Assembly: GCA_022606425.2 (NCBI GenBank)
Contig: JAHDVF020000896.1
Coordinates: 436,501-500,500, forward strand
Length of the DNA stretch: 64,000 nucleotides
Direction of reading: 5' to 3'
DNA from: Lepidostoma basale
Taxonomy: Eukaryota; Arthropoda; Insecta; Trichoptera; Lepidostomatidae
Part shown: positions 54,744 through 64,000 of the stretch, piece by piece
Position numbering within the stretch: the first letter of the stretch is position 1
Layout: each line of letters starts with the position of its first letter
Made by a program: the position numbers and the translations under genes
Notes under the pieces: model-generated
What the model was told of the DNA's origin: nothing
Databases searched by the model: none
What the model saw: only the letters and a program-made list of their open reading frames with translations

Positions 54744-55003
54744 ATAGATGGCGCTAGTGTAGATTGAAGTAAAAAATGTGAAGTGTTGTCCAACATAGTA
54801 GCATATATACAACTTCCAAAAAAAATTTGAGACGTGGTGGTCGTAAGAAGGGAATGGGGAATGTTGTTAACAAAAAGCGATCGCTTAACCCAACCAATGT
54901 CACGTCATAAGTCCTGTAAACGCCTCAACCACCATATTCTGTTTCCAAAAAACAATACACATCTTCGTCTTTATTGAGATAAAATCAATCCTTAAAAAAA
55001 ATA
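54744..55003 (-). mobile_element. SINE-3 copy (tRNA-related)
   Basis: Minus-strand copy matching 48878-49146 almost end to end: ATAGATGGCGCTAGTG at its plus-strand left edge, GACGTGGTGGTCGTAAGAAG, GGGGAATGTTGTTAAC, GCGATCGCTTAACCCAACC and TTTATTGAGATAAAATCAA. Confidence 0.7.
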
Positions 55004-55435
55004 TAAAGTTGTAAATTTTTTACGTGAAATTATGATAGGTTTATTTAGCAAAAACTGTGCTTTCTGGCCTTGTCATTTTCTGTATATTTTTTTAAAATGC
55101 TAGCGGGGCAAAGCTTGTTGTCGATAGCACAGGTTGGGTACACGGTGCAAGCCCTCGACGAGTTTTATTTAATTATTAAGACCGCGACAAATTCACCTCG
55201 TGCGCTGCTCCGGCTTCATTAATGTCACGACGAAATTTCAGTGATGTAAGTGAAACTTTCGTCGGGTGAGTTAATATTTAATTACGCGGCGTCGGCACGT
55301 TAGGCTCCAGGCAAGTCTTACTAAAATTGAGTTTGTTTTTAATTTGTTGTACGGAAAATAATAATTAACCTCACTTTTTCCACTCGCCATGAAAATGTAC
55401 CATTAATGAAATAGTTTGTTTTGGGATTGTGCACC
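55004..55435. other. Spacer with mildly GC-richer patch
   Basis: 55120-55310 looks unique (ACCTCGTGCGCTGCTCCGGC). No gene supported. Confidence 0.3.
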
Positions 55436-55439
55436 TACA

Positions 55440-55545
55440 ACACCAACCAATACCTGATGTCAAATACAACACCCACGACTAAATAACATTGTCAAAGCGC
55501 CTTTGAGGTAAGTTATTTACGAAAACGGCGCTATACAAATTAACC
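55440..55545 (+). mobile_element. L2/CR1-like LINE 3' end
   Basis: Terminal hairpin 55496-55532: AGCGCC with GGCGCT outside and GTAA with TTAC inside, the same two-tier structure as 33797-33831 with different bases. Upstream coding part not recognisable. Confidence 0.5.
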
Positions 55546-55955
55546 TTATTTGGAAGACAATCTTTATCTTGGATAAATTTCACAGACCTAACTTCATTTC
55601 ATGGTGTATCAATGCTACAAACCGTAAATTCTGCTAATATGTGGATAAAATATTTAAATTTCTTATGGTACGCTACACTCTACATTCCCATCTGCCTTGA
55701 AATATACACAAGCCATCTCTAGCGGCGCCAATTTTGAAATTTGGTTGACTGTTGACCTGATTTGATTACTCCCAGTTTACTGGACACATTTTGGGTTTAA
55801 AAAAAACGGTTATTTTTAAATAAATTAAACATAGTTACATTACCTGGTGTGTATTTACTTCATGTTTAATCATTTATTGAATGTAATATTAAGAAATATT
55901 ATTAAATTCAGCTTATTAGTTAATTTGCTATAGACACATTTTTATCGATGTTATT
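55546..55955. other. Spacer
   Basis: No feature recognised. Confidence 0.25.
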
Positions 55956-55961
55956 ATAAAA

Positions 55962-56180
55962 CTAACTAACGAACTAACCATCACACCGTCGAACCGAAGG
56001 GGTAGGGTGAATGAATAGACCACCATATGTTCTTCGTGACATTTTTATATTGCTGGTTCAACATTTATACATCGTGTCATGCACGCCCGTCGAGTTTTCC
56101 GACACTTTACGTGGCCGACATTTAATTTTTGATTGATTTGATCGTGTCTCATTTTCCTTTATTATTTTTCTGTTTGCTTT
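55962..56180 (-). mobile_element. RTE-T LINE 3' fragment, TTAG tail
   Basis: ACTAACTAACGAACTAACC, ATCACACCGTCGAACCG, CATCGTGTCATGCACGCCC and TACGTGGCCGACATTTAAT. Hairpin decayed. Confidence 0.7.
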
Positions 56181-56360
56181 TTTGTAAAACTGAATAAGTA
56201 TTTAAAGAAGTGCCCGTTGGCGTGGAATAGCCTCCATGTTAGTATTAATTATGAGGATAGTGACGTTAAATTTAACAAATTTCTAATATTTGCACTTTTC
56301 GGTCAGTCTTTTTCTAGTCTCTTGGAGTAATTGATTTTACAAAACGGCGCACTTAAAACA
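56181..56360. other. Spacer
   Basis: No feature recognised. Confidence 0.2.
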
Positions 56361-56364
56361 TAAA

Positions 56365-56625
56365 TAATAATAATAATATAATTAAATGATTTTACTGAAA
56401 TCTCTTGATGGAAGTTCATTTTAAATAATAATTAAATAAAACGATGTTTTTTAACTACTTCCACTTTTGTGTAACATTTGGGCAACGACCGGTTTCGCCA
56501 GGCTCGCTGTCGACAGACCAGTCTGTCGATGCCAGCGAGCCTGGCGAAACCGGTCGCTGTCTAAATAAAGACAAAAGTGGAAGTAGTTAAAAAACATCGT
56601 TTTATTTAATTATTAATAATATAAT
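56365..56625. repeat. Family-C perfect fold-back
   Basis: Arms of about 100 bp meet almost without a spacer at CGACAGACCAGTCTGTCG (56502-56530). The left arm also keeps the outer GAAATCTCTTGATGGAAGTT shared with 45893-45925. The left arm has one substitution block (GTGTAACATTTGGGC) where the right has GTCTAAATAAAGAC. The plus-strand core is CTGTCGA (56523), GCCAG/CTGGC, GAAACCGGTC (56546-56555). Confidence 0.8.
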
Positions 56626-56644
56626 TATTTGTACGTATTTCCCA

Positions 56645-57390
56645 TATTCAACAACAACAACAACAAACCATCACGCCGTTTCCCCGCAGGGGTAGGCAGA
56701 GAGAATGGACCCCCACACTACTCTATCCTGGCACACCTCTTTAGCTTCCTCCACATTCATACATCGAGTCATACACGCACGTCGATTCTTCCGGCTTCTG
56801 ACATGACCAACTTTTAATATTTGATTAATTTGGTCATGCCATGTTTTCCTCGGTCTACCTCGACTCCTTACTCCATTTACATTGTTAACGTATACTTTTT
56901 AACCATTCTTTCTTCACCCATGCGCTCCATATGTCCGAACCAACGAAGCGAACCTTTCATAATTTTGTTCATAATACCTTCTTTCGCTCTACACTCTTTC
57001 CTAATATCAGCATTTGAGATTTTGTCGTACATCGTTCTACCGCACATACGTCTTAGGGACCTCATCTCTACCGCATTTATTCTGCTCTCATCTTTCTTCT
57101 GCCAGTTCCATGCTTCGCTTCCATACATAAGGGTTGGAACCCGAACTCCATTGTGAACGGCCATTTTCGCTTTCATTGATAAATTCTTGTTTCCAATAAC
57201 TACTTTTAAAGCTCCATTCACTTTGTTACCCGCACCAACCCTTCTTTCAATATCACTGTCCGTTCGGCCATCCGCTGTGAACATGCTACCCAAATACACA
57301 AATTCACTCACCTGTTCCAAGTTCTCTTCATTTACACTTATATTACAAACTGTCATTTGCTCTTCCCTTTCAAAAACTTTCCCATATTCT
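56645..57390 (-). mobile_element. RTE-T LINE, TTG tail, long 3' fragment
   Basis: Plus-strand left edge AACAACAACAACAACAAACC, CCCCGCAGGGG hairpin, then a minus-strand C-terminus. The frame 56877-57419 runs EQVSEFVYLGSMFTADGR, DIERRVGAGNKVNGALKV, RVPTLMYGSEAWNWQKK, MRSLRRMCGRTMYDKI and LRWFGHMERMGEERM. A frameshift after VKK diverts the rest (GRPRKTWHDQINQ onward). The apparent start MLLLLL is from the TTG tail of the neighbouring insertion, not from this gene. Confidence 0.85.
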
Positions 57391-57401
57391 ATTTTGCAAT
57401 A

Positions 57402-57768
57402 CAACAACAACAACAACAAACCATCACGCCGTTTCCCCGCGGGGGAATGAATGGGCAGAGAATGAACCGCACACTACACTCTCCTGACATACCTCTCTAG
57501 ATTCCTCCACATTTATACAGCGAGTCATACACGCACGTCGATTCTTCTGACTTCTACCATTAAAATATGATTAATTCGGTCATACCATGTTTTTTTCGGT
57601 CTACCTCGACTCCGTACTCCTTTTACATCGTTAACGTATACTTTTTAACCACTCATTCTTCACCCATGCGCTCCATATTACCGAACCAACGCAGCGATCC
57701 TTTCATAATTTTGTTCATAATACCTTCTTTCGCTCTACATTCCTTTATAATATCAGCATCTTTTCTAA
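57402..57768 (-). mobile_element. RTE-T LINE, TTG tail, young 5'-truncated insertion with 12-bp TSD
   Basis: Begins with CAACAACAACAACAAC and the CCCCGCGGGGG hairpin, ends inside the RT C-terminus near 57768. TATTTTGCAATA occurs directly on both sides (57390-57401 and 57769-57780), a perfect 12-bp target-site duplication. The small deletions inside (VKKYT-type frameshift shared with 56890) show it was a dead copy or decayed after insertion. Confidence 0.85.
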
Positions 57769-57849
57769 TATTTTGCAATAGTTAACTAAAAATATATATT
57801 TTTGTTAAAATTTTAAAAATCATGAAATTAAGAGTTAAGCGTCAGGTTG

Positions 57850-58175
57850 TTAAATATTTTCCTACGCGATTTTCTGCCGAGACATTCGTAAAATATGATC
57901 GTAAACATTCGCGTGCACCTGCGTGAGAGTGTGGCATATCAGCCGTGCGGAGTCTCAGCCGGCATTGTGTAACCGGGGTGGGCGGTTCGGGGGTTGCGGG
58001 GGTGCAGAGGCGCGGAGGGCGGCTCCCCCTTGGCATCCCGCCAACTTCCATCCCCAGGAAATTCTCCCGTTGCCAGGCAACCGGTCCTCTTGCATTCTAA
58101 CGTTTCACACGGTTGATGCATCAATTAAGCAACCGCTATCCTGGGAAGGGTACGGCACGAACTGGTCACCTAGTT
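57850..58175. other. GC-rich unique block
   Basis: CGGGGTGGGCGGTTCGGGGG and CGGAGGGCGGCTCCCC. Overlapping frames on both strands without domains. Possible regulatory island. Confidence 0.3.
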
Positions 58176-58254
58176 GAGAGTTAATATATGTTCTTATGGA
58201 AATTGTTCACTAATCGAGCAACACCACATGAACCATGCGGAATATGTAGCTATA

Positions 58255-58725
58255 TGTAAATTTATTTATGGAAGCGAAGCATGGAACTGGCAAAAGAAGG
58301 ATGAAAGTAAAATAAATGCAGTAAAAATGAGATCTCTAAGACGAATGTGTGATACTCTGTGTATGAAAATATAAGAAGTGAATGCGATGCGAATGATGGT
58401 GTTATGAACAAAATAATGAAAGGATCATTAAGATGGTTTGGACATATGGAAAGAATGAATGAAGAAAGAATGGTAAAAAAAAATATGTTAACGATGTAAA
58501 TTGAACCAGAAATAGAGGAAGACCGAGGAAAACGTGGCACGATCAAATAAATCAAATATTGAATGTCGGCCATGTGAGGAGTCAGAGAAATCGACGCGCG
58601 TGCATGACACGATGTATGAATGTTGAGGAAGCGAGAGAAATGTCAGGAAAGAAAAGTGTGGCAATCCATTCTTTCTGCCTACCCCTTCGGGGACACGGCG
58701 TGATGGTTAGTTAATTAGTTATGTA
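58255..58725 (+). mobile_element. RTE-T LINE 3' fragment, TTAG tail
   Basis: From YGSEAWNWQKKDESKINAVK through MRSLRRMC, KGSLRWFGHMERMNEERM and RGRPRKTWHDQINQ to the ACCCCTTCGGGGACACGGCG hairpin and GTTAGTTAATTAG. Frameshifts after RRMCD and after MVKK. Confidence 0.8.
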
Positions 58726-58805
58726 AATTTAAATATATACAGCCGAATATGCCTTCTGATACATAGCATATTTAAAAATATATTTTTACCATGATTTGTA
58801 CATAA

Positions 58806-59215
58806 ATGGCTCTCGTGGCAGAGTGGCAACAGGTATGACTGCTTTCCGGATTCGATTCCCGTCGATGATGATAATAATGACTTTTGTAGCCCCATTTTTG
58901 TGAGCGATTCACTTCAAGAGCGCTCTACGCCCAGAAAGCCTCTCATAAAAAGGAAAGTTTTAAGAGAGCTTCTGAATAATCCTTTGTTGTCTTGATAGCG
59001 GATATTTTAAGGTAGCCTGTTCCACGCCGCCGCGCGCCGATCCCACGTTGCCAAAAGCTTGAAGCTCCTTGGTGCCGCGGGACTAGAAGTTTGTCTATAA
59101 CTTCTTCCTTTGAAGATCATAGAGTTGGCTGCCAAAAAAAATCACACTGTCTTTATTCTGGAAAAACTCAAGTGTTAATAAAAATGCCAATATGTTAGCA
59201 ACCTATCACATGACA
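58806..59215 (+). mobile_element. SINE-2 copy interrupted by an L2-like 3' end
   Basis: The head 58806-58870 has A-box GTGGCAGAGTGGCAAC and B-box GGATTCGATTCCC. The body resumes at about 59138 (AATCACACTGTCTTTATTCT, TTAGCAACCTATCACATGAC), as at 15868-15950. Between them lies the insertion below. The 3' LINE-type tail is missing. Confidence 0.6.
58880..59137 (-). mobile_element. L2/CR1-like LINE 3' end inserted in SINE-2
   Basis: Minus-strand C-terminus with an ending like TTKDYSEALLK, the CGTGGAACAGGC (decayed AW..LP) region, then hairpin TGTGAGCGATTCACTT (58898-58913) within AGCGCTC/TAGC outer pairs and an ATT-rich tail (58866-58880). 5'-truncated. Confidence 0.6.
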
Positions 59216-59274
59216 TGACCTATCACATGAATTAATAGCCAAAATATTGTATACAGTAATCGGGTTTAAATAAC

Positions 59275-59385
59275 CCGGATACAAACACGTGGAAAGCAAC
59301 GGGAAACTACAACATTTAAAAAAACATTTAAAAGTGGCATTCCGTGAACAAGCAAAGCAATCCCTAGGATTGAAACAAAAAAATG
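59275..59385 (+). repeat. Dispersed repeat shared with 37425-37545
   Basis: CACGTGGAAAGCAACGGGAA and CAATCCCTAGGATTGAAAC. See the other copy for the match. Confidence 0.45.
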
Positions 59386-60230
59386 TGTATTTCTGAAGAA
59401 GAAGAAGGACTGGTTGTCCGATACATGTCTATGTAATTTTAATTTTTTTAATGTAAGTGTTGTATATACAAAGTATATAAAAAAGAAATAAAGAAATAAA
59501 GCATCTACAACACAAAGTATGGCAAACATAGAAGATGGAAAAATTGTTATCTGTCAAATTTAGCATTTACCATAATTACAATTTGTAAACGTTTGAAACG
59601 TGATGCATGCCTTGTTCATTCTATTATATGAACTCACAGTATCACCAGAAGTTGCACTAAAGTTTATTTTACATTATACGTTGAGTCAATGTTATTAAAC
59701 GGGATTACTGCTCTCCTGTGATAATCTGGGAACTTACCCACTTAATAGATGGTAAATACATTTAACCCGAGTTAAAGGAATTTGGCCTCTAGTGCTACAG
59801 CATAATTACGAAACGCTGTTTATATCGGTGTTCTTAACGAACAGGTATATCCTAATATGTGTGTTCATGCATCCAAGGAATGCTTAGAGTTTGCAGTGTA
59901 GGCCGCTGGCGCAAGGGAGTGCATAAAGGAAAAGTATGGAAAATCGTTGGAGTGCTTCTACTCGTACTCATTAAGATTTGCTTTTGTTCGTATCATTGCA
60001 GCGCACAAAGGAGAAGATGTACTTAGGGGATTATGTGCAAGCTTTGAATTTAATTTGTAAAGTGTAAAAACACGCTCTTTATATGCTTTCGCTCTATTGT
60101 CTGCCTCTTACTTTACTGTTATTACTATCAATACACACGGAAAACTATATAAATTGTGGTGGTTTCTTTGTACAAAAATGTTTTGAAAATAATAATGTGT
60201 TTTTGCTTGAACAAATATGTAAAACTCCGT
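59386..60230. other. Spacer
   Basis: No gene recognised; a unique mid-GC patch at 59880-60010. Confidence 0.25.
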
Positions 60231-60237
60231 ATTAAAA

Positions 60238-60548
60238 AAACTAACTAACTAACTAACTATCACGCCATTTCCCCGGAGGGGTAGGCAGAGAGGATGGATC
60301 GCCACACTGGCCTGTCCTGGCATACCTCTCGGGCTTCCTCTACATTCATACATCGTACCATGCACGCACGTCGATTATTCCGACTTCGAATGTGGCCGCC
60401 TTTTAGTAATTGATTAATTTGGTCATGCCATGTTTTCCTCGGTCGTCCTCGGCTTCTTTTCCCACTCACGCTGCTTGTGTACAACTTTTTAACCATTCTA
60501 CCCTCATCCATTCGTTCCATATGTCTGCACCATCTGGGGGATCCTTTT
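60238..60548 (-). mobile_element. RTE-T LINE 3' fragment, TTAG tail
   Basis: Four AACT units (60240-60256), CCCCGGAGGGG hairpin, and the frame 60260-60520: SGKRSRGRPRKTWHDQINQ, LKGGHIRSRNNRRACMVRC, WRSILSAYPSGEMA. Nearly identical to 16371-16690 and 31800-32096, so recently active. 5'-truncated at about 60545. Confidence 0.85.
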
Positions 60549-60754
60549 TATTATTATAAATGTTTATTAAATGTCCGTATTAAATGTAATGTAAATTATT
60601 TATTTAAGCTATGTAGCAAGGCTATAGAAGCAATAGCTAAAAATATTAAATATCTTTCAGAAAACTTTAACATTAGTATTTAAAAAAAAATAACATTTAG
60701 TATTAAAAAATATGTATACTATTAAAATATATGCATTTAGAGTTTCTTTTACAA

Positions 60755-61300
60755 TGATGTAAAACTTTAAATTAAACCATTAATATTAACATTAGTTTCA
60801 TATAAGTTTTTATTTTATTTTAAAGGAATGACATGTTTCGTCGTGCTTTGACTTAACTTAGCATATCGAAACATCTTCATTATTTTCCAAAACAGACGTT
60901 TTCATTCATATTAATTATGAATGAATTGTTTCTTGAACAATGGTGTAAAACTCCCTCTTAAATAATTAATACGAATGATCATGTCTGTTTTCTAGAAGTT
61001 TTTATTCTATTTTAAGGAAATTACATGCATTTGATAGTGTCTTAGATAGGCGAAACATGTCATCCTCGTAAAACTTCTAGAAAACAGACGTTTTCATTCA
61101 TATTAATTATGAATTAATTGTTTCTTGGACAATGGGGTAAAACTCCATCTTAAGTTATTAATACGAATGATCACGTATGTTTTCTAGAAGTTTTATTGTA
61201 TTTCAATGGAATTACATGCATTTGGCGGCGAAACATATCATTCCCAATAAAATACAATAAAACTTCTAGAAAACAGACGTTTTCATTCATATAAATTATG
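60755..61300 (+). repeat. Family-B elements in a head-to-tail array
   Basis: Three units of about 190 bp follow one another (starts near 60725, 60910 and 61101). Repeated landmarks are TTGTTTCTTGRACAATGG, TAATACGAATGATCA, TCTAGAAGTTTTTATT and GAAAACAGACGTTTTCATTC. Unit two has the most complete core (TTTGATAGTGTCTTAG, GCGAAACATGTCATCC, 61028-61064). The array stops about 45 bp before the candidate ratchet site at 61350. Confidence 0.7.
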
Positions 61301-61321
61301 TATTTTTTTAAACTTAATAAA

Positions 61322-61356
61322 TATTAATGAATATTTTCTTTTGTTTCAGGTAAGTC
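61322..61356 (+). promoter_or_regulatory. Candidate recursive-splicing (ratchet) site
   Basis: ATTAATG (branch-like), pyrimidine-rich ATTTTCTTTTGTTTC, AG at 61349-61350, then GTAAGTC. The 16 bases TTTGTTTCAGGTAAGT equal those at 35366-35381. Flanking sequence on both sides is unrelated to that site, so shared ancestry as a repeat is unlikely. Same strand as the other. Confidence 0.6.
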
Positions 61357-62385
61357 TCACACGCTAATTCAGAAGTTCGACCAACAATCTCGAGGTGATG
61401 TAACATTCATGATATGTTAAAATTATGCCCATTTAGGCTGTTTATCGAATTTTTAGAAGTTTATTGGATATCGGAACTATTTACGATATAATATGTACGA
61501 ATTCTAGAACTTGATTATTTCCAGAGAGGACAAAATGGCTCCCGTGCGAGCAAGTCGGGCCCGCGCATGAATAACGAAAGACGCTGAAATAATAATTTCT
61601 GCGATTGGTTCCCCTTCTTAGAAGTTCCGCAACATGCGTATCTTTTGTCATTTCTTTATTAGGCTCCGGATCAGGGAGGTCTTTTGAACTAGTATGTACA
61701 GTCCCTTTGTGCGCACAACAGCCCAAATGGTTCTACTTGAATTGCGTTCAAGTATTTATAATTCAAAATATTTTTGAAGTATTGTCTTTCAGGAAAAGCG
61801 ATGTTTACTTACTTTGACGGAGCTTTTGAATTATTTCGAGGTTTCGTTCAATTGAAAGTGCGACTTTTTTGCGTTTATCCATCATTATGGACACTTTTTC
61901 ACAGTAAAATTAAATTAACGACAATGTTTCATGAGTATGAACTACGCTGCGGGTGCTTTATTGCAAACTCCAAACTTTATGACACGGCTATAGAGCCACA
62001 AACGTATGTTGGCGATGGCGCAAATGTGAACTAAACGCCCAATGTCATTGTGACGGATTTGAGTTTTTGTTTGCATTATAAGTACTATTGAAAAATATTT
62101 TTGTTTTTATAAAAAAAAAAAATTAATGGCTCAAGTCTCCCATATAATCCGCTTCCCGGTTAACCCGACCCCGGAAAATAGTTAGTGTACTGTACATGTA
62201 TCGGGAGGATGATTTTAAATATGGCCTAATATATCCTCTTCCTCTTTCCATTTTAGTAGAAGGCTATGCCGTTTCTAGGGACGCCATTATAGTTATATCA
62301 TAGTAACACCCCGAGGATCTTCCTTCAATTTATATGTTTTTTGGGATTTTGGCGTAGACTCCACCGCAGCTATCAAGTCGTAATA
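61357..62385. other. Unique, mid-GC intronic DNA
   Basis: No repeats recognised until 62390. Contains ACAAAATGGCTCCCG (Pho/YY1-like) near 61531. Overlapping frames on both strands (61481-61726 -, 61605-61817 +, 61774-62034 +) show no domain and no splice context. Confidence 0.3.
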
Positions 62386-62389
62386 CGAC

Positions 62390-62525
62390 AAAAGAATTCG
62401 TCATCATCAGCCGTATGTCATCCACTGCTGAATGTAAGCCTCTTCCAAAGCACGCCACCACCCCCATCCATCCAGGAATTGATAATAATTCAATTCTGAT
62501 TCTTATATAGAAAAACCTTTTAATT
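62390..62525 (-). mobile_element. LINE-tail fragment
   Basis: CGTCATCATCAGCCGTATG, CATCCACTGCTGAATGTAAG and CCTCTTCCAAAGCACGCC are the 3' end of a LINE very common in Lepidoptera (recognised from general knowledge). Minus strand. Confidence 0.55.
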
Positions 62526-63410
62526 GTTGCCAAGGGATATGCTTCAATGATGCGTGATAAAAAAAAGATTCTCTCGTATTTCGTATATTTAACGACGTGT
62601 TATCACGCTAGAAACTAACTATTGTCTAGTTTAGTTCTTTCAGTTTTTCATTCATCACCCTTCTAATAACTTTGTTTTCCATTTACTAAACTTCGTCTCT
62701 AGTTGAATTTCCCGCCTACCACGTATTACGGCAGCCATTATGTATCAATAATTTAATTGGCGGTTGAGTCGAAGGCTGTACCCCAAATTACGCAATTATT
62801 TACCCCTTAGTCCGCAAGATAGTCTAGAAACTGATGACAACGATTATGAAATATGGTTCCTTAATTTATCTAGACCACTTTCATTAATTATTTGCGGGAT
62901 TCGGTTTTGCTTTTCGGAATAACATTAAAAGCTTCAAACTTTGCAAACGTTAACCATTTTCCTTTCACATATTAGGCGCGAAATAACTTTTGTGTCTCTG
63001 TGTGAAGTTTCGTTAATTTATGGCAAAAGGATGTATGATTTATTGTTTTGGCGTATTTAACATTTTGATAAAACCAAACGGTTTTCCCAAAGGATTAATT
63101 GTTTCATTTATACGATCGCATTTAAGTGCCCGTAAAAGAGAATATCGAGCGAAATATAATTTATTAGAAATGAATATATTTAGTCCTTAAATTTCATGAA
63201 TATTTTAAGGAAGTATTAACAATCGTTTTATGCTTTGTAATTCACTTTCACGATTATTCAATTATAATAAATTATTAGTCAGTCATACTTTGTTAAACTT
63301 ATTCGTGGTATACTTAACGTAGCTACATTCAAAACTAAAAACCTCAAATTAAGAAGATGAATTAATTAATGCATTGAACATGTATAAATAAAACTAACAT
63401 TCCTTGCATA
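62526..63410. other. AT-rich spacer
   Basis: No gene or repeat recognised. Confidence 0.25.
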
Positions 63411-63414
63411 CTGC

Positions 63415-63500
63415 CTTTTACTATCGCGAGAGCTGTTTCGCCAATCTATTTTGGCATTATCAGGTGTTACAAACAACTGACAGCTGTCGCTGATTTTTTA
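63415..63500 (-). repeat. Family-A relic
   Basis: Minus strand: CTGATAATGCC, AATAGATTGGC, GAAACAGCTCTC. Stem II is partly intact, but G8 of the box and the palindrome are mutated. A short plus-strand CAGCTGTCGC remains at 63481. Confidence 0.5.
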
Positions 63501-63739
63501 AGTAATAATAATAATAATATTCTAACCACCTCAAGGACGCCCTAAGACATGTGTTTAATTTTAAAAAAATAGGTAAGAAAATAGAATAACAAAATAAATT
63601 CACAAGTTGGGTCAGTTCACCTGATGATACCAATAAAAATTAGAGTAACAGCTCTGGCGACAATAGCAAAAAAATATAATTAAAAAAAAATTATACTTAG
63701 AATAACAGTGTTTTGAAATTAAAATTATTCTTATTATTC
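63501..63739. other. AT-rich spacer
   Basis: No feature recognised. Confidence 0.2.
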
Positions 63740-64000
63740 CTCTCTACTATTGATGCAGCAGCTCTAAACAGTAATGTTGTTACTTGCTTCCTATGGCCGT
63801 ACAACTCTTGAAGAGTTTTAGCCTCCTTGATGATTTTTCGCCAAGCTCCTCGATCCTGCGCCTTTTGCTCCTAGCAATCCGATTCGCCCAACCTAGCCAG
63901 GTCAGCCAGAACATTGTTTATTAGGCGCTGTCTAGGCCTTCCTAGAGGTCTTACTTCAGTCGGTCTAGACGCGTACAGGGTCTTAATTGCTCTAGTCTCT
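63740..64000 (-). mobile_element. LINE C-terminal fragment, cut by the window end
   Basis: Minus-strand translation from the window edge: RETRAIKTLYASRPTEVRPL, GRPRQRLINNVLADLARLGE, AQDRGAWRKIIKEAKTLQEL and YGHRKQ. This is the C-terminal W..I...A.T. pattern of an RTE-like LINE. It continues beyond 64000. A decayed copy is at 41330-41520. Confidence 0.65.

Overview
This window looks like non-coding DNA from an insect, most likely a moth or butterfly. It is AT-rich, crowded with broken non-LTR retrotransposons (LINEs), tRNA-headed SINEs and fold-back elements, and has no bacterial gene organisation. The order is inferred from the style of the LINE tails and is not certain. No host protein-coding exon could be supported; almost every long reading frame is a LINE reverse-transcriptase remnant, a tandem repeat or a chance frame.

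The best reading of the whole is a stretch of one very long plus-strand intron. At 35,375/35,376 and 61,350/61,351 the same 16-base string, a pyrimidine-rich 3' splice site fused directly to a GTAAGT 5' splice site, occurs with unrelated flanks. That is the layout of insect recursive-splicing (ratchet) sites.

Mobile DNA layout: (1) An RTE-like LINE group (here RTE-T) is present in more than twenty 5'-truncated pieces on both strands, best at 31,450-32,096, 16,371-17,115, 56,650-57,390 and 58,255-58,725. Its coding region runs to within a few bases of a TTAG or TTG tandem tail, and the last codons form a GC-rich hairpin. (2) Jockey-like C-terminal pieces lie at 5,115, 8,690, 18,420, 46,262, 50,865 and 52,475. 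(3) L2/CR1-like 3' ends lie at 11,967, 19,785, 33,190, 42,705, 52,300, 55,440 and 58,880, several with a covarying terminal hairpin. (4) Other LINE C-termini lie at 230, 6,150, 7,115, 9,640, 18,205, 41,330, 51,830, 54,110 and 63,740. (5) There are three tRNA-related SINE families; one shares its tail with the Jockey-like LINE at 46,262. A further non-autonomous element carries the RTE-T tail.

The most unusual material is a set of short palindromic repeats with a hammerhead-ribozyme-like core in or beside the loop: a CTGANGA-type box, a U, stem II, then GAAA, a short palindrome, and TC or TT. Families A (9,386; 23,352; 25,680), D (28,454) and E (42,242) keep near-canonical cores; families B and C carry altered boxes. 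In every family the GAAA-to-TC segment is self-complementary, as expected for minimal hammerheads that work as dimers, like those known from Penelope-like retroelements.

Between the repeats lie GC-richer unique blocks (near 3.4, 4.4, 7.5, 10.5-11.3, 13.0-13.4, 17.5, 36.1, 37.7, 48.1, 58.0 and 61.6 kb) that may be conserved intronic regulatory DNA. Tandem repeats include a 16-bp minisatellite (3.69-4.08 kb), a roughly 340-bp TA microsatellite (44.35-44.69 kb), an 11-bp repeat (30.92 kb) and a 44-bp repeat (48.75 kb).
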